From Pseudomonas fluorescens (GTDB taxonomy: Bacteria; Pseudomonadota; Gammaproteobacteria; Pseudomonadales; Pseudomonadaceae): a stretch of DNA of 35,572 bases. A program made the translations under genes and the position numbers. The DNA is taken from NCBI RefSeq assembly GCF_000802965.1, contig NZ_JSAK01000011.1, forward strand, positions 71,484 through 107,055, written 5' to 3'. The number at the start of each line of letters is the position of its first letter. Within the stretch, counting starts at the first letter, position 1. Positions 9,401-20,164 of the stretch are shown piece after piece. The notes beneath the pieces are model-generated. The model did not search any database, was not told the origin of the DNA, and worked only from the letters and a program-made list of their open reading frames with translations.

Positions 9401-9460
9401 GATTCAAGGCCACCGGCGGTCAGGATCTTGCGAACCTGAACACCGAGACTTTGAAAGTAC

Positions 9461-9766
9461 TTACCAGCTGGCTTTAACCAGACCTGGTACGTCACCACGC
9501 ATTGCCGCTTCACGCAGCTTGTTACGGCCGAGGCCGAACTTGCGGTAAACGCCGTGTGGACGACCAGTGAGGCGGCAGCGGTTACGCATGCGCGAAGCGC
9601 TTGCGTCACGTGGCTGCTTCTGCAGGGCAACTGTAGCTTCCCAACGTGCTTCTGGACTTGCGTTCAGATCAACGATGATTGCTTTCAGTGCTGCACGCTT
9701 CTTGGCGTACTTGGCAACCGTGAGCTGACGCTTCAGCTCGCGGTTTTTCATGCTCATCTTGGCCAT
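9461..9766 (-). CDS. rpsN: 30S ribosomal protein S14, zinc-free form
   Basis: A 101-residue S14 of the 30S head. I chose the ATG at 9766 ([14 protein letters not shown]), preceded by GGAGTAGGACC; the frame stays open upstream to 9832 without S14 similarity. It has a single Cys in [12 protein letters not shown], so it is the long C-minus form without the CxxC zinc site. It lies 13 bp after rplE. Its stop is followed by a 209-bp gap with a hairpin and a promoter. Confidence 0.98.
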   Translation of the reverse strand: MAKMSMKNRELKRQLTVAKYAKKRAALKAIIVDLNASPEARWEATVALQKQPRDASASRMRNRCRLTGRPHGVYRKFGLGRNKLREAAMRGDVPGLVKASW

Positions 9767-9779
9767 GGTCCTACTCCAA

Positions 9780-10319
9780 TCAGTTGCGGAACGGGAATTT
9801 GAACGCACGCAGCAGAGCGCGGCCTTCATCATCGTTCTTGGCAGTGGTGGTCAGGGTGATGTCCAGACCGCGGAGAGCATCGATCTTGTCGTAGTCGATT
9901 TCCGGGAAGATGATCTGCTCTTTTACGCCCATGCTGTAGTTACCACGACCATCGAAGGACTTGGCATTCAGGCCGCGGAAGTCGCGAACCCGAGGCAGGG
10001 AGATCGACAGCAGACGATCCAGGAACTCGTACATACGCTCACGGCGCAGGGTCACTTTGACGCCGATCGGCCAACCTTCACGGACTTTAAAGCCAGCGAT
10101 GGATTTGCGAGCGTAGGTCACAACGACTTTCTGGCCGGTGATCTTTTCCAGGTCAGCAACAGCGTGCTCGATGACTTTTTTGTCGCCGATCGCTTCGCCC
10201 AGACCCATGTTCAGGGTGATTTTGGTAACGCGCGGAACTTCCATCACGTTCGAAAGCTTAAGTTCTTCCTTAAGTTTCGGAGCAATTTCCTTCCGGTAAA
10301 TCTCTTTTAGTCGTGCCAT
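9780..10319 (-). CDS. rplE: 50S ribosomal protein L5
   Basis: A 179-residue L5 that binds 5S rRNA and contacts the P-site tRNA and bridge B1b. It begins [16 protein letters not shown] and carries [20 protein letters not shown]. It follows rplX by 22 bp. In E. coli the S8 operator overlaps the start of this gene. I did not find an obvious S8-helix mimic here. Confidence 0.99.
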   Translation of the reverse strand: MARLKEIYRKEIAPKLKEELKLSNVMEVPRVTKITLNMGLGEAIGDKKVIEHAVADLEKITGQKVVVTYARKSIAGFKVREGWPIGVKVTLRRERMYEFLDRLLSISLPRVRDFRGLNAKSFDGRGNYSMGVKEQIIFPEIDYDKIDALRGLDITLTTTAKNDDEGRALLRAFKFPFRN

Positions 10320-10341
10320 GGTCTCATCTACCTAGCAGTGT

Positions 10342-10656
10342 TCAAGCATCAACCGCTTTTTGGGTCGACTTGAAGACACGAATTTTCTTGCCGTCTTCTA
10401 CTTTGAAACCAACGCGGTCAGCCTTGTTGGTTTCGCCGTTGAAAATGGCGACGTTAGAAGCATCCAGCGGAGCTTCTTTCTCGACGATACCGCCCTGCAC
10501 GCCCGACATCGGGTTAGGCTTGGTATGACGCTTGACCAGGTTCAGACCACCAATAACCAGACGGTTGTTAGCGAGAACCTTAAGCACCTTACCGCGCTTA
10601 CCTTTGTCTTTGCCGGCGATCACGATGATCTCGTCGTCACGACGAATCTTTTGCAT
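10342..10656 (-). CDS. rplX: 50S ribosomal protein L24
   Basis: A 104-residue L24, an early 23S rRNA assembly initiator near the tunnel exit. It starts [20 protein letters not shown], a KOW-type fold. It lies 11 bp after rplN. Length is typical. Confidence 0.99.
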   Translation of the reverse strand: MQKIRRDDEIIVIAGKDKGKRGKVLKVLANNRLVIGGLNLVKRHTKPNPMSGVQGGIVEKEAPLDASNVAIFNGETNKADRVGFKVEDGKKIRVFKSTQKAVDA

Positions 10657-10667
10657 GTCGGATCTCC

Positions 10668-11036
10668 TTACAGCACTTCTGGGGCGAGCGAGACGATCTT
10701 CATGAACTTCTCAGTACGAAGTTCACGGGTCACTGGCCCAAAGATACGGGTGCCGATCGGCTCTTGCTTGTTGTTCAGAAGAACAGCAGCGTTGCCATCA
10801 AAGCGGATAATGGAGCCATCAGCACGGCGTACACCGTGACGAGTGCGGACTACAACAGCAGTCATCACTTGGCCTTTTTTCACTTTACCGCGAGGAATTG
10901 CTTCCTTGACGGTAACTTTGATGATGTCACCGATACCAGCGTAACGACGATGGGAGCCACCCAGCACCTTGATGCACATAACACGGCGAGCGCCGCTGTT
11001 ATCGGCCACATCGAGCATGGATTGAGTCTGAATCAT
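10668..11036 (-). CDS. rplN: 50S ribosomal protein L14
   Basis: A 122-residue L14 at the inter-subunit face, the target surface of the silencing factor RsfS. It starts [20 protein letters not shown] and ends with the conserved tail [13 protein letters not shown]. In E. coli this gene begins the spc operon. Here only 23 bp separate it from rpsQ with no visible promoter, so S10 and spc genes appear continuous at this point. Confidence 0.99.
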   Translation of the reverse strand: MIQTQSMLDVADNSGARRVMCIKVLGGSHRRYAGIGDIIKVTVKEAIPRGKVKKGQVMTAVVVRTRHGVRRADGSIIRFDGNAAVLLNNKQEPIGTRIFGPVTRELRTEKFMKIVSLAPEVL

Positions 11037-11059
11037 ATAATTTCTCCGACCCCTAGTCC

Positions 11060-11326
11060 TTAGACTTCCACAGCGCGTTCGAGAACATCAACCAGCGCCC
11101 AAGACTTGGTCTTGGCCAAAGGACGAGTTTCACGAATAGTGACTTTGTCGCCGATGTGGCACTGATTGGTTTCGTCGTGCGCGTGCAGCTTAGTCGAACG
11201 CTTAACGTATTTACCGTAGATCGGGTGCTTAACGCGACGCTCGATCAGAACGGTGATGGTTTTGTCCATCTTGTCGCTGACAACACGGCCAGTCAGCGTA
11301 CGGACAGTTTTTTCGGCTTCAGCCAT
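11060..11326 (-). CDS. rpsQ: 30S ribosomal protein S17
   Basis: An 88-residue S17, an OB-fold primary binder of the 16S 5' domain. Core motifs are [20 protein letters not shown] and [18 protein letters not shown]. It starts 2 bp after rpmC, implying coupled translation. Length is normal. Confidence 0.99.
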   Translation of the reverse strand: MAEAEKTVRTLTGRVVSDKMDKTITVLIERRVKHPIYGKYVKRSTKLHAHDETNQCHIGDKVTIRETRPLAKTKSWALVDVLERAVEV

Positions 11327-11328
11327 GA

Positions 11329-11520
11329 TTACTTACCTGCCTGCTGGTTGAGCACAGTCTTCACGCGAGCGATGTCACGCTTAACTTGCGAGAGCAGATG
11401 AGACTGCCCCAACTGGCCAGTTGCTTTCTGCATACGCAGATTGAACTGGTCGCGCAGCAGGCCGAGCAGTTGCTCGTTCAGCTGCTGTGCGGATTTTTCA
11501 CGAAGTTCATTCGCTTTCAT
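11329..11520 (-). CDS. rpmC: 50S ribosomal protein L29
   Basis: A 63-residue helical L29 at the tunnel exit, part of the docking site for trigger factor and SRP. I chose the ATG at 11520, whose A overlaps the rplP TGA (TGATG). A GTG one codon upstream would add one residue and is less likely. It starts [17 protein letters not shown]. The stop/start overlap suggests translational coupling to rplP. Confidence 0.97.
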
Positions 11521-11933
11521 CACATCACCGTCCGTTTAACAAAGGAGGTGGCGAGCGGCAGCTTTGCAGCAGCCAGGGCGAAAGCCTCACGCGCCAGCTC
11601 TTCAGAAACACCCTCGATTTCATACAGGACTTTGCCTGGCTGAATCTGGGCAACCCAGTATTCCACGTTACCCTTACCTTTACCCATCCGAACCTCGAGA
11701 GGCTTTTTGGAGATCGGCTTGTCCGGGAATACACGGATCCAGATCTTGCCGCCACGTTTTACGTGACGGGTCAGAGCACGACGCGCTGACTCGATCTGAC
11801 GAGCGGTGAGACGACCACGAGCAACAGACTTCAGCGCGAACTCGCCGAAGCTGACTTTGCTACCGCGCAATGCCAGGCCACGGTTGTGACCAGTCATTTG
11901 CTTGCGGAACTTCGTACGCTTTGGTTGCAACAT
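11520..11933 (-). CDS. rplP: 50S ribosomal protein L16
   Basis: A 137-residue L16 near the A-site tRNA elbow and 5S rRNA, needed for late 50S maturation. It begins [19 protein letters not shown]. The run [18 protein letters not shown] holds the conserved Arg that is hydroxylated in E. coli L16. It lies 12 bp after rpsC, and its stop overlaps the rpmC start. Confidence 0.99.
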
Positions 11934-11945
11934 TTGGCGTACCCC

Positions 11946-12632
11946 TTACTTAGCAGCTTTTTTACGAGGCGCTGGTGCTTGTGGTTTCAGTTCTTCTTGG
12001 CGACCACCAATTACTTCGCCTTTGAAGATCCAAACCTTTACACCGATCACACCGTAGGTGGTGTGAGCTTCGTAGTTGGCATAGTCGATGTCGGCACGCA
12101 GGGTGTGCAGTGGCACACGACCTTCGCGATACCATTCAGTACGTGCGATTTCAGCACCGCCGAGACGACCGCTCACTTGGATTTTGATGCCTTTGGCACC
12201 AATGCGCATGGCGTTCTGTACAGCGCGCTTCATAGCGCGACGGAACATTACGCGACGCTCCAGCTGCTGAGCTACGCTCTGCGCAACCAGCATACCGTCG
12301 AGCTCCGGCTTGCGGATCTCTTCGATATTGATGTGCACAGGCACACCCATTTGCTTGGTCAGGTCCTGACGCAGTTTCTCAACATCTTCACCTTTCTTCC
12401 CGATAACGATACCTGGACGAGCGGTGTGGATGGTGATACGTGCAGTTTGGGCCGGACGATGGATATCGATACGGCTTACGGACGCGCTTTTTAGTTTGTC
12501 TTGGAGATACTCACGCACCTTCAGATCAGCGAACAAGTAGTCCGCATAAGTCCGACCGTCTGCGTACCAGACGGAGGTGTGCTCCTTGACGATTCCCAGG
12601 CGAATGCCAATGGGATGTACTTTCTGACCCAT
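11946..12632 (-). CDS. rpsC: 30S ribosomal protein S3
   Basis: A 228-residue S3 at the mRNA entry tunnel, with helicase activity together with S4 and S5. I chose [13 protein letters not shown] at 12632; the open frame continues upstream to 12716 inside rplV and lacks similarity. A KH domain is marked by [14 protein letters not shown]. The C-terminus is Lys/Pro-rich ([10 protein letters not shown]). It starts 13 bp after rplV. Confidence 0.98.
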
Positions 12633-12645
12633 CTCTTCGACTCCG

Positions 12646-12978
12646 TTACTTGTCAGCAACCTTGACAGTGATATGGCAAGACCGCTTGACGATGCGATCA
12701 GCACGGCCTTTGGCACGTGGCATGATGCGCTTCAGCGAACGCCCTTCGTTGACGAAAACGGTGCTGACCTTCAGGTCATCAACGTCTGCGCCTTCGTTAT
12801 GCTCGGCGTTGGCTACGGCCGACTCCAGCACTTTCTTCATGATCTCGGCGGCTTTCTTACTGCTGAAAGCCAACAGGTTGAGCGCTTCGCCCACCTTCTT
12901 CCCGCGGATCTGGTCGGCGACCAAGCGGGCTTTCTGGGCGGAGATTCGAGCGCCCGACAACTTAGCGGCTACTTCCAT
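12646..12978 (-). CDS. rplV: 50S ribosomal protein L22
   Basis: A 110-residue L22 whose beta-hairpin (near [16 protein letters not shown]) lines the peptide exit tunnel, where macrolide-resistance changes arise; it looks wild type. It starts [20 protein letters not shown]. It lies 11 bp after rpsS and 13 bp before rpsC. Confidence 0.99.
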
Positions 12979-12989
12979 TTCCTAACCCC

Positions 12990-13265
12990 TTAACGCTTGG
13001 CTTTCTTGTCTGCCACGTGCCCACGATAAGTGCGGGTACCGGCGAACTCGCCCAGTTTGTGGCCGACCATGTCTTCGTTAACGAGAACTGGGACGTGTTG
13101 ACGACCGTTGTGTACTGCGATGGTCAGACCGACCATTTGTGGCAGGATCATCGAACGACGCGACCAGGTTTTAACTGGTTTGCGATCGTTCTTTTCCGCC
13201 GCCACTTCGATCTTCTTCAGTAGGTGAAGATCGATAAAAGGACCTTTTTTCAGAGAACGTGGCAC
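12990..13265 (-). CDS. rpsS: 30S ribosomal protein S19
   Basis: A 91-residue S19 of the 30S head, forming a complex with S13 near the A site. It starts [17 protein letters not shown] after an initiating GTG, preceded by GAGGG, and ends [18 protein letters not shown]. It lies 16 bp after rplB. The GTG start is supported because no in-frame ATG lies at the family N-terminus. Confidence 0.98.
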   Translation of the reverse strand: MPRSLKKGPFIDLHLLKKIEVAAEKNDRKPVKTWSRRSMILPQMVGLTIAVHNGRQHVPVLVNEDMVGHKLGEFAGTRTYRGHVADKKAKR

Positions 13266-13281
13266 TGTCGTATCCCTCTAT

Positions 13282-14106
13282 TTACTTGCGACGACGGACG
13301 ATCATTTTGTCGGTACGCTTATTACCACGAGTCTTCGCGCCCTTAGTCGGGAAGCCCCATGGCGATACCGGATGACGACCACCAGAGGTACGACCTTCAC
13401 CACCACCATGTGGGTGGTCAACCGGGTTCATGGCAACACCACGAACGGTTGGGCGAACGCCACGCCAGCGTTTGGCACCAGCTTTACCCAGCGAACGCAG
13501 GCTGTGCTCGGAGTTCGAGACTTCGCCCAAGGTCGCGCGGCACTCAGCCAGCACTTTACGCATCTCACCAGAACGCAGACGCAGGGTCACGTAGACACCT
13601 TCACGAGCGATCAGCTGAGCCGAAGCACCAGCGGAACGAGCGATCTGAGCGCCTTTACCTGGCTTCAATTCGATGCCGTGTACGGTAGAACCGACTGGAA
13701 TGTTGCGCAGTTGCAGAGCGTTGCCTGGCTTGATTGGAGCCAGGGCACCTGCGATCAGCGTGTCGCCAGCACTCACGCCTTTAGGGGCGATGATGTAGCG
13801 GCGCTCGCCGTCTGCGTAGCAGAGCAGTGCGATGTGAGCAGTACGGTTTGGATCGTATTCGATACGCTCGACAGTGGCGACGATGCCATCTTTGTCGTTG
13901 CGACGGAAATCGACCATACGGTAATGCTGCTTATGACCACCACCGATGTGACGAGTGGTAATACGGCCATTGTTGTTACGACCACCAGTCTTCGACTTCT
14001 TCTCGAGCAGCGGTGCGTGAGGAGCGCCTTTATGCAGCTCCTGGTTGACCACCTTGACCACAAAACGGCGGCCAGGGGAAGTCGGTTTGCATTTAACGAT
14101 TGCCAT
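13282..14106 (-). CDS. rplB: 50S ribosomal protein L2
   Basis: A 274-residue L2, needed for subunit association and placed next to the peptidyl-transferase centre. The OB-fold domain is followed by an SH3-like domain. The C-terminal [14 protein letters not shown] includes the conserved His that approaches the catalytic rRNA. It lies 14 bp after rplW. Length fits the family (about 273-276). Confidence 0.99.
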   Translation of the reverse strand: MAIVKCKPTSPGRRFVVKVVNQELHKGAPHAPLLEKKSKTGGRNNNGRITTRHIGGGHKQHYRMVDFRRNDKDGIVATVERIEYDPNRTAHIALLCYADGERRYIIAPKGVSAGDTLIAGALAPIKPGNALQLRNIPVGSTVHGIELKPGKGAQIARSAGASAQLIAREGVYVTLRLRSGEMRKVLAECRATLGEVSNSEHSLRSLGKAGAKRWRGVRPTVRGVAMNPVDHPHGGGEGRTSGGRHPVSPWGFPTKGAKTRGNKRTDKMIVRRRK

Positions 14107-14120
14107 GATGCACCCCTTCC

Positions 14121-14420
14121 TTACTCAGCACTGCTGCTGAAATCGAGATCTTGGCCTGGCTGAAGGGAGATAACTGCCTTCTTCCAGTCATTACGCTTGC
14201 CCAGACCGCGAGCAGTGCGCTTGCTCTTACCCAGAACATTCAGGGTAGTAACACGCTCTACTTTCACGCTGAACAGGCTTTCGACGGCCTTCTTGATTTC
14301 CAGCTTGGTTGCGTCAGTAGCAACCTTGAAAACGAACTGGCCTTTCTTGTCTGCCAGAACCGTAGCCTTCTCGGAAACGTGCGGGCCAAGCAGAACTTTA
14401 AATACGCGTTCCTGGTTCAT
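14121..14420 (-). CDS. rplW: 50S ribosomal protein L23
   Basis: A 99-residue L23 at the tunnel exit, the main docking site for trigger factor and SRP. It starts [19 protein letters not shown]. Its start overlaps the rplD stop by 4 bases, indicating translational coupling. The C-terminal extension [13 protein letters not shown] is slightly longer than some homologues. Confidence 0.98.
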
Positions 14421-15019
14421 CCCAGCAGCTCCTCGAATTTCTTCACGGCCGACACGGTGATCAACACCTTGTCGTATGCGATCAGACTAACTGGATCGGA
14501 ACCTTGCACGTCACGTACATCTACGTGTGGCAGGTTACGAGCAGCCAGGTACAGGTTCTGATCAACAGCGTCCGACACGATCAAAACGTCGGTCAGGCTC
14601 ATGTTGTTCAGTTTGCCCAGCAGGTCTTTGGTTTTCGGCGTCTCAACGGCGAAATCCTGAACCACGACCAGACGATCAGTACGCACCAGCTCAGCAAGGA
14701 TGGAACGCATTGCTGCGCGATACATCTTCTTGTTCAGCTTCTGGGAGTGATCCTGAGGACGAGCTGCGAAAGTGGTACCGCCGCCACGCCAGATTGGGCT
14801 ACGGATAGTACCGGCACGAGCACGGCCAGTACCTTTCTGACGCCATGGGCGCTTACCGCCACCACGAACGTCGGAACGGGTCTTTTGCTGCTTGGAACCC
14901 TGGCGACCGCCGGCCATGTAGGCCACGACTGCTTGGTGAACCAGCGTCTCGTTGAATTCGCCGCCAAATGTCAGTTCGGAAACTTCGATCGCTTGAGCGT
15001 CATTTACATTTAATTGCAT
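14417..15019 (-). CDS. rplD: 50S ribosomal protein L4
   Basis: A 200-residue L4 whose extended loop ([19 protein letters not shown]) reaches the exit tunnel. In E. coli L4 also represses the S10 operon by attenuation and translational block. The S10 leader here is only about 55 nt, so that circuit may be absent or different. It lies 12 bp after rplC. Confidence 0.99.
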
Positions 15020-15031
15020 GTCAGCTTCCCC

Positions 15032-15667
15032 TTAACCGCGAGCCTTGGCTGCTGGACGTACAACCAAGTTGCCGCCAGTAGCGCCAGGAACAGCGCCCTT
15101 GACCAACAACAGATTGCGTTCAGCGTCCACGCGCACTACTTCGAGGGACTGCACGGTCACGCGCTCAGCGCCCATATGACCGGACATTTTTTTGCCCTTG
15201 AATACACGACCAGGAGTCTGGCACTGGCCGATAGAGCCTGGAACGCGGTGGGATACGGAGTTACCGTGGGTGTTATCTTGCCCGCGGAAATTCCAACGCT
15301 TGATCGTACCCTGGAAGCCTTTACCCTTGGACTGACCGGTCACATCAACCAGTTGACCAGCGGCGAAGATTTCAGCGTTGATCAGATCGCCGGCCTGGTA
15401 CTCGCCTTCTTCAAGGCGGAATTCCATTACGGTACGACCAGCGGCAACGTTCGCTTTAGCGAAGTGGCCAGCCTGAGCTGCTGTTACACGCGAAGCACGA
15501 CGCTCGCCGACAGTGACTTGCACTGCACGATAGCCATCGGTCTCTTCAGTTTTGAACTGGGTGACGCGATTCGGCTCGATCTCAATGACCGTGACCGGAA
15601 TGGAGACACCTTCTTCGGTGAAAATACGGGTCATACCGCATTTACGACCGACTACACCAATAGTCAT
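15032..15667 (-). CDS. rplC: 50S ribosomal protein L3
   Basis: A 211-residue L3, an early assembly protein whose loop reaches the peptidyl-transferase centre. I chose the ATG at 15667 ([16 protein letters not shown]) with GAGGTT as ribosome site; the frame stays open to 15700 without similarity. The central loop contains [14 protein letters not shown], with the Gln that is methylated by PrmB in enterics. An 80-bp gap to rpsJ holds a hairpin at the rpsJ stop. Confidence 0.98.
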   Translation of the reverse strand: MTIGVVGRKCGMTRIFTEEGVSIPVTVIEIEPNRVTQFKTEETDGYRAVQVTVGERRASRVTAAQAGHFAKANVAAGRTVMEFRLEEGEYQAGDLINAEIFAAGQLVDVTGQSKGKGFQGTIKRWNFRGQDNTHGNSVSHRVPGSIGQCQTPGRVFKGKKMSGHMGAERVTVQSLEVVRVDAERNLLLVKGAVPGATGGNLVVRPAAKARG

Positions 15668-15734
15668 GTTGTAAACCTCATGAGTGTACGGGGCTTTCAC
15701 CCGCTATGGCCGCCCATTTCAGAGCGTTACACGA

Positions 15735-15751
15735 CTAAGACCGAGTCTTAG
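15735..15751 (-). promoter_or_regulatory. hairpin straddling the rpsJ stop codon
   Basis: CTAAGAC-TCG-GTCTTAG gives a 7-bp perfect stem with a three-base loop, with the rpsJ TAA in its 5' arm. There is no T run, so it is not a terminator. It may affect reinitiation at rplC or transcript processing. Confidence 0.45.
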
Positions 15752-16059
15752 CCGAGGCTGATCTGCACTTCCACACCGGCCGCAAGATCAAGCTTCATAA
15801 GTGCATCAACGGTTTTATCCGTTGGCTGGACGATGTCCAGAACGCGCTTATGAGTACGGATCTCGTACTGGTCACGCGCGTCTTTGTTGACGTGCGGGGA
15901 GACCAGAACGGTGAACCGCTCTTTACGGGTAGGCAGTGGAATTGGACCACGCACTTGAGCACCAGTACGTTTCGCGGTTTCCACGATTTCCTGGGTGGAT
16001 TGGTCGATCAGGCGATGGTCGAAAGCCTTCAACCTGATACGGATTTGCTGATTTTGCAT
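15748..16059 (-). CDS. rpsJ: 30S ribosomal protein S10 (NusE)
   Basis: A 103-residue S10 of the 30S head. It also acts as NusE, pairing with NusB in antitermination and with NusG in transcription-translation coupling. It starts [20 protein letters not shown] and contains [15 protein letters not shown]. It is the first gene of the S10 operon, about 55 nt downstream of the predicted transcript start. The SD is GGAG. Confidence 0.99.
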
Positions 16060-16089
16060 TGGATTTCAGACTCCGGCTGCTATTCCCAC

Positions 16090-16106
16090 CGGGCGCAATA
16101 CGCCCG
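16090..16106 (-). promoter_or_regulatory. short hairpin in the S10 leader
   Basis: CGGGCG-TATTG-CGCCCG gives a 6-bp stem in the roughly 55-nt leader of rpsJ. The leader is far too short for the multi-hairpin L4-responsive leader of E. coli. Confidence 0.5.
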
Positions 16107-16121
16107 TTAAAAGGAGGCGCA

Positions 16122-16150
16122 ATTCTATAGACGCCCCAGATAGGTGTCAA
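16122..16150 (-). promoter_or_regulatory. sigma-70 promoter of the S10 operon
   Basis: Minus-strand -35 TTGACA (16145-16150) and -10 TAGAAT (16122-16127) have a 17-bp spacer and the discriminator TGCGCC. The -35 is consensus and the -10 differs at one base. It lies directly downstream of the tuf terminator. Confidence 0.88.
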
Positions 16151-16154
16151 CCCA

Positions 16155-16187
16155 ATAAAAAAGGCCCCCGCTGAGCGGGGGCCTTTT
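16155..16187 (-). terminator. str operon terminator after tuf
   Basis: The minus-strand stem AAAAGGCCCCCGC / GCGGGGGCCTTTT has a three-base loop and a T-rich tail (TTTTTTATT). It is the strongest terminator in the window and its symmetry could work on both strands. Confidence 0.95.
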
Positions 16188-16217
16188 CAAAACATCAAAG
16201 CTATCTCGGTGAGGAGA

Positions 16218-17411
16218 TTACTCGATGATTTTAGCTACAACGCCAGCACCAACGGTACGGCCGCCTTCACGGATAGCGAAGCGCAGACCGTCTTCCATTG
16301 CGATGGTTTTGATCAGGGTAACAGTCATCTGAATGTTGTCACCTGGCATTACCATTTCAACGCCTTCTGGCAGCTCGCAGTTACCGGTCACGTCAGTAGT
16401 ACGGAAGTAGAACTGTGGACGGTAGCCTTTGAAGAACGGAGTGTGACGACCGCCTTCTTCCTTGCTCAGAACGTAAACTTCTGCGGTGAACTTGGTGTGC
16501 GGCTTAACCGAACCTGGCTTAACCAGAACCTGACCACGCTCAACGTCGTCACGCTTGGTGCCACGCAGCAGAACGCCACAGTTCTCGCCAGCACGACCTT
16601 CGTCGAGCAGCTTGCGGAACATCTCAACACCGGTGCAGGTGGTGGTGGTGGTGTCACGCAGACCAACGATTTCCAGCGCATCTTGAACGCGAACGATACC
16701 GCGCTCGATACGACCAGTCACAACAGTACCGCGACCCGAGATCGAGAATACGTCTTCGATTGGCATCAGGAACGGCTTGTCGATAGCACGCTCTGGTTCT
16801 GGGATGTAGCTGTCCAGAGTTTCAACCAGTTTACGAACGGCAGTGGTGCCCATTTCGTTGTCGTCTTTGCCTTCCAGCGCCATACGAGCCGAACCGATGA
16901 TGATTGGAGTGTCATCACCCGGGAAGTCGTAGGTGGACAGCAGGTCGCGAACTTCCATCTCAACCAGTTCCAGCAGCTCAGCGTCGTCTACCAGGTCAGC
17001 CTTGTTCAGGAAAACCACGATGTACGGAACGCCTACCTGACGGGACAGCAGGATGTGCTCACGGGTTTGTGGCATCGGACCATCAGCGGCCGAGCAAACC
17101 AGGATCGCGCCGTCCATCTGGGCAGCACCGGTGATCATGTTCTTCACGTAGTCCGCGTGACCTGGGCAGTCAACGTGAGCGTAGTGACGAATCTTCGAGT
17201 TGTACTCGACGTGCGCGGTGTTGATGGTGATACCACGAGCTTTTTCTTCTGGAGCGCTGTCGATTTTATCGAAATCAACGATTGCAGAACCGAAAACTTC
17301 GGAGCAAACGCGAGTCAGAGCTGCGGTCAGAGTGGTTTTACCGTGGTCAACGTGACCGATGGTGCCAACGTTGACGTGCGGTAGGGAACGATCAAATTTT
17401 TCTTTAGCCAC
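16218..17411 (-). CDS. tuf: elongation factor Tu
   Basis: A 397-residue EF-Tu, the GTPase that delivers aminoacyl-tRNA to the ribosomal A site. P-loop GHVDHGKT is at 19-26; DCPGHADY and NKAD give the other G motifs, followed by domains 2 and 3. The start is GTG with the SD AAGGAG. It is last in the str operon, 30 bp after fusA. It is the only tuf copy in the window; the tufB site after tRNA-Thr is empty. Confidence 0.99.
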   Translation of the reverse strand: MAKEKFDRSLPHVNVGTIGHVDHGKTTLTAALTRVCSEVFGSAIVDFDKIDSAPEEKARGITINTAHVEYNSKIRHYAHVDCPGHADYVKNMITGAAQMDGAILVCSAADGPMPQTREHILLSRQVGVPYIVVFLNKADLVDDAELLELVEMEVRDLLSTYDFPGDDTPIIIGSARMALEGKDDNEMGTTAVRKLVETLDSYIPEPERAIDKPFLMPIEDVFSISGRGTVVTGRIERGIVRVQDALEIVGLRDTTTTTCTGVEMFRKLLDEGRAGENCGVLLRGTKRDDVERGQVLVKPGSVKPHTKFTAEVYVLSKEEGGRHTPFFKGYRPQFYFRTTDVTGNCELPEGVEMVMPGDNIQMTVTLIKTIAMEDGLRFAIREGGRTVGAGVVAKIIE

Positions 17412-17441
17412 GACAATTAACTCCTTGCCTAAAGGACTGAA

Positions 17442-19547
17442 TCAGCCTTGTTTTTTGGTAACGGTTTCGACGATGTGCGACGGAGCCGTATTGTATTTTT
17501 TGAATTCCATAGAGTAGCTTGCGCGACCCTGGGACATCGAACGAACGTCGGTCGCATAACCGAACATCTCGCCCAACGGAACTTCAGCACGGATAACCTT
17601 ACCGGAAACCGTATCTTCCATACCCAGAATCATGCCGCGACGACGGTTAAGGTCGCCCATCACGTCACCCATATAGTCTTCAGGCGTAACAACCTCTACC
17701 GCCATGATCGGCTCAAGCAACTCACCACCGCCCTTTTGGGCCAGTTGCTTGGTAGCCATGGAAGCAGCCACCTTAAACGCCATCTCGTTCGAGTCGACGT
17801 CGTGGTAAGAACCATCAAACACGGTAGCCTTCAGGCCGATCAGCGGATAACCGGCAACAACACCGTTCTTCATCTGCTCTTCGATACCCTTCTGGATAGC
17901 CGGGATGTATTCCTTAGGAACCACACCACCCACTACTTCGTTCACGAATTGCAGACCTTCCTGACCTTCGTCAGCAGGTGCAAAACGGATCCAGCAATGA
18001 CCGAACTGGCCACGACCGCCGGACTGACGAACGAACTTGCCTTCGATTTCACAGTTCTTCGTGATGCGCTCACGATAGGAAACCTGAGGCTTACCGATGT
18101 TGGCTTCGACGTTGAACTCACGGCGCATCCGGTCAACCAGGATGTCCAGGTGCAACTCGCCCATGCCGGAGATGATCGTTTGACCAGTCTCTTCATCAGT
18201 TTTTACGCGGAAAGACGGGTCTTCCTGAGCAAGCTTGCCCAGAGCGATACCCATTTTTTCCTGGTCATCCTTGGTCTTAGGCTCAACGGCAACCGAAATA
18301 ACCGGCTCCGGGAAGTCCATGCGAACCAGGATGATTGGCTTGTCAGCGTTGCACAAAGTTTCGCCAGTGGTGACGTCCTTCATGCCGATCAAGGCCGCGA
18401 TGTCACCAGCGCGTACTTCCTTGATTTCTTCACGGGCGTTTGCGTGCATTTGCACCATACGACCCACGCGCTCTTTCTTGCCTTTAACCGAGTTGATCAC
18501 GCCGTCGCCGGAGGCCAACACGCCCGAGTAAACGCGGACGAAGGTCAAGGTACCCACGAATGGGTCGGTAGCGATCTTGAACGCCAGAGCCGAGAACGGC
18601 TCGTTGTCGTCTGCATGACGCTCCATCATTTCTTCCTCGTTATCAGGGTTGGAACCCTTGATAGCAGGAATGTCGACTGGAGCCGGCAGGTAGTCGATAA
18701 CGGCGTCGAGAACCAGGGGAACGCCCTTGTTCTTGAAGGAAGAACCGCAAACAGCCAAGACGATTTCGCCAGCGATAGTACGCTGACGCAGAGCGGCCTT
18801 GATTTCCTCGATGGTGAGCTCTTCACCTTCCAGGTACTTGTTCATCAGCTCTTCGCTGGCTTCGGCAGCAGCCTCAACCATGTTGCTGCGCCACTCTTCA
18901 GCCAGTTCCTGCAGTTCAGCAGGGATAGCTTCGCGACGTGGAGTCATGCCCTTGTCAGCATCGTTCCAGTAAACCGCTTCCATGGTCATCAGATCGATCT
19001 GACCCTGGAAGTTGTCTTCGGAACCGATAGCCAACTGGATCGGCACCGGAGTGTGACCCAGACGCTGCTTGATCTGAGCGATCACGCGCAGGAAGTTCGC
19101 GCCAGCACGGTCCATTTTGTTCACGTAAACGATACGTGGAACACCGTACTTGTTGGCTTGACGCCATACGGTTTCGGACTGAGGCTCAACGCCGGAAGTA
19201 CCACAGAACACAACCACCGCGCCGTCGAGTACGCGCAGGGAACGTTCAACTTCAATGGTGAAGTCTACGTGACCCGGGGTATCGATGACGTTGAAGCGGT
19301 ATTGGTCCTTGTGCTGCTTCGCAGAACCCTGCCAAAAGGCGGTAATAGCAGCAGAAGTAATGGTAATACCACGCTCCTGCTCCTGAACCATCCAGTCGGT
19401 GGTCGCAGCGCCATCATGCACTTCGCCCATCTTGTGGCTTTTGCCAGTGTAAAAAAGGACGCGCTCGGTGGTGGTGGTTTTACCAGCATCCACGTGAGCA
19501 ACGATACCAATGTTACGGTAGCGATTAATCGGTGTAGTACGAGCCAT
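17442..19547 (-). CDS. fusA: elongation factor G (FusA1 type)
   Basis: A 701-residue EF-G that drives translocation and, with RRF, ribosome recycling. P-loop AHVDAGKT is at 17-24, with the G3 motif DTPGHVDF and the G4 motif NKMD. Domains II-V follow, including the domain IV run [11 protein letters not shown]. It matches the main elongation EF-G of pseudomonads (FusA1); FusA2 is encoded elsewhere. It lies 30 bp from both rpsG and tuf. No TTA, CTA or TCA codons interrupt the gene. Confidence 0.99.
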   Translation of the reverse strand: MARTTPINRYRNIGIVAHVDAGKTTTTERVLFYTGKSHKMGEVHDGAATTDWMVQEQERGITITSAAITAFWQGSAKQHKDQYRFNVIDTPGHVDFTIEVERSLRVLDGAVVVFCGTSGVEPQSETVWRQANKYGVPRIVYVNKMDRAGANFLRVIAQIKQRLGHTPVPIQLAIGSEDNFQGQIDLMTMEAVYWNDADKGMTPRREAIPAELQELAEEWRSNMVEAAAEASEELMNKYLEGEELTIEEIKAALRQRTIAGEIVLAVCGSSFKNKGVPLVLDAVIDYLPAPVDIPAIKGSNPDNEEEMMERHADDNEPFSALAFKIATDPFVGTLTFVRVYSGVLASGDGVINSVKGKKERVGRMVQMHANAREEIKEVRAGDIAALIGMKDVTTGETLCNADKPIILVRMDFPEPVISVAVEPKTKDDQEKMGIALGKLAQEDPSFRVKTDEETGQTIISGMGELHLDILVDRMRREFNVEANIGKPQVSYRERITKNCEIEGKFVRQSGGRGQFGHCWIRFAPADEGQEGLQFVNEVVGGVVPKEYIPAIQKGIEEQMKNGVVAGYPLIGLKATVFDGSYHDVDSNEMAFKVAASMATKQLAQKGGGELLEPIMAVEVVTPEDYMGDVMGDLNRRRGMILGMEDTVSGKVIRAEVPLGEMFGYATDVRSMSQGRASYSMEFKKYNTAPSHIVETVTKKQG

Positions 19548-19577
19548 AAAGCCCTCGCAAAATTAGTGACGCTAAAA

Positions 19578-20164
<587 letters not shown>

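Noticed and set aside
9265..9630. Minus-strand frame spanning the rpsN-rpsH gap
   Set aside because: It overlaps rpsN in another frame and runs through the inverted repeat and promoter; no ribosome site or conserved sequence. The gap looks regulatory rather than coding.
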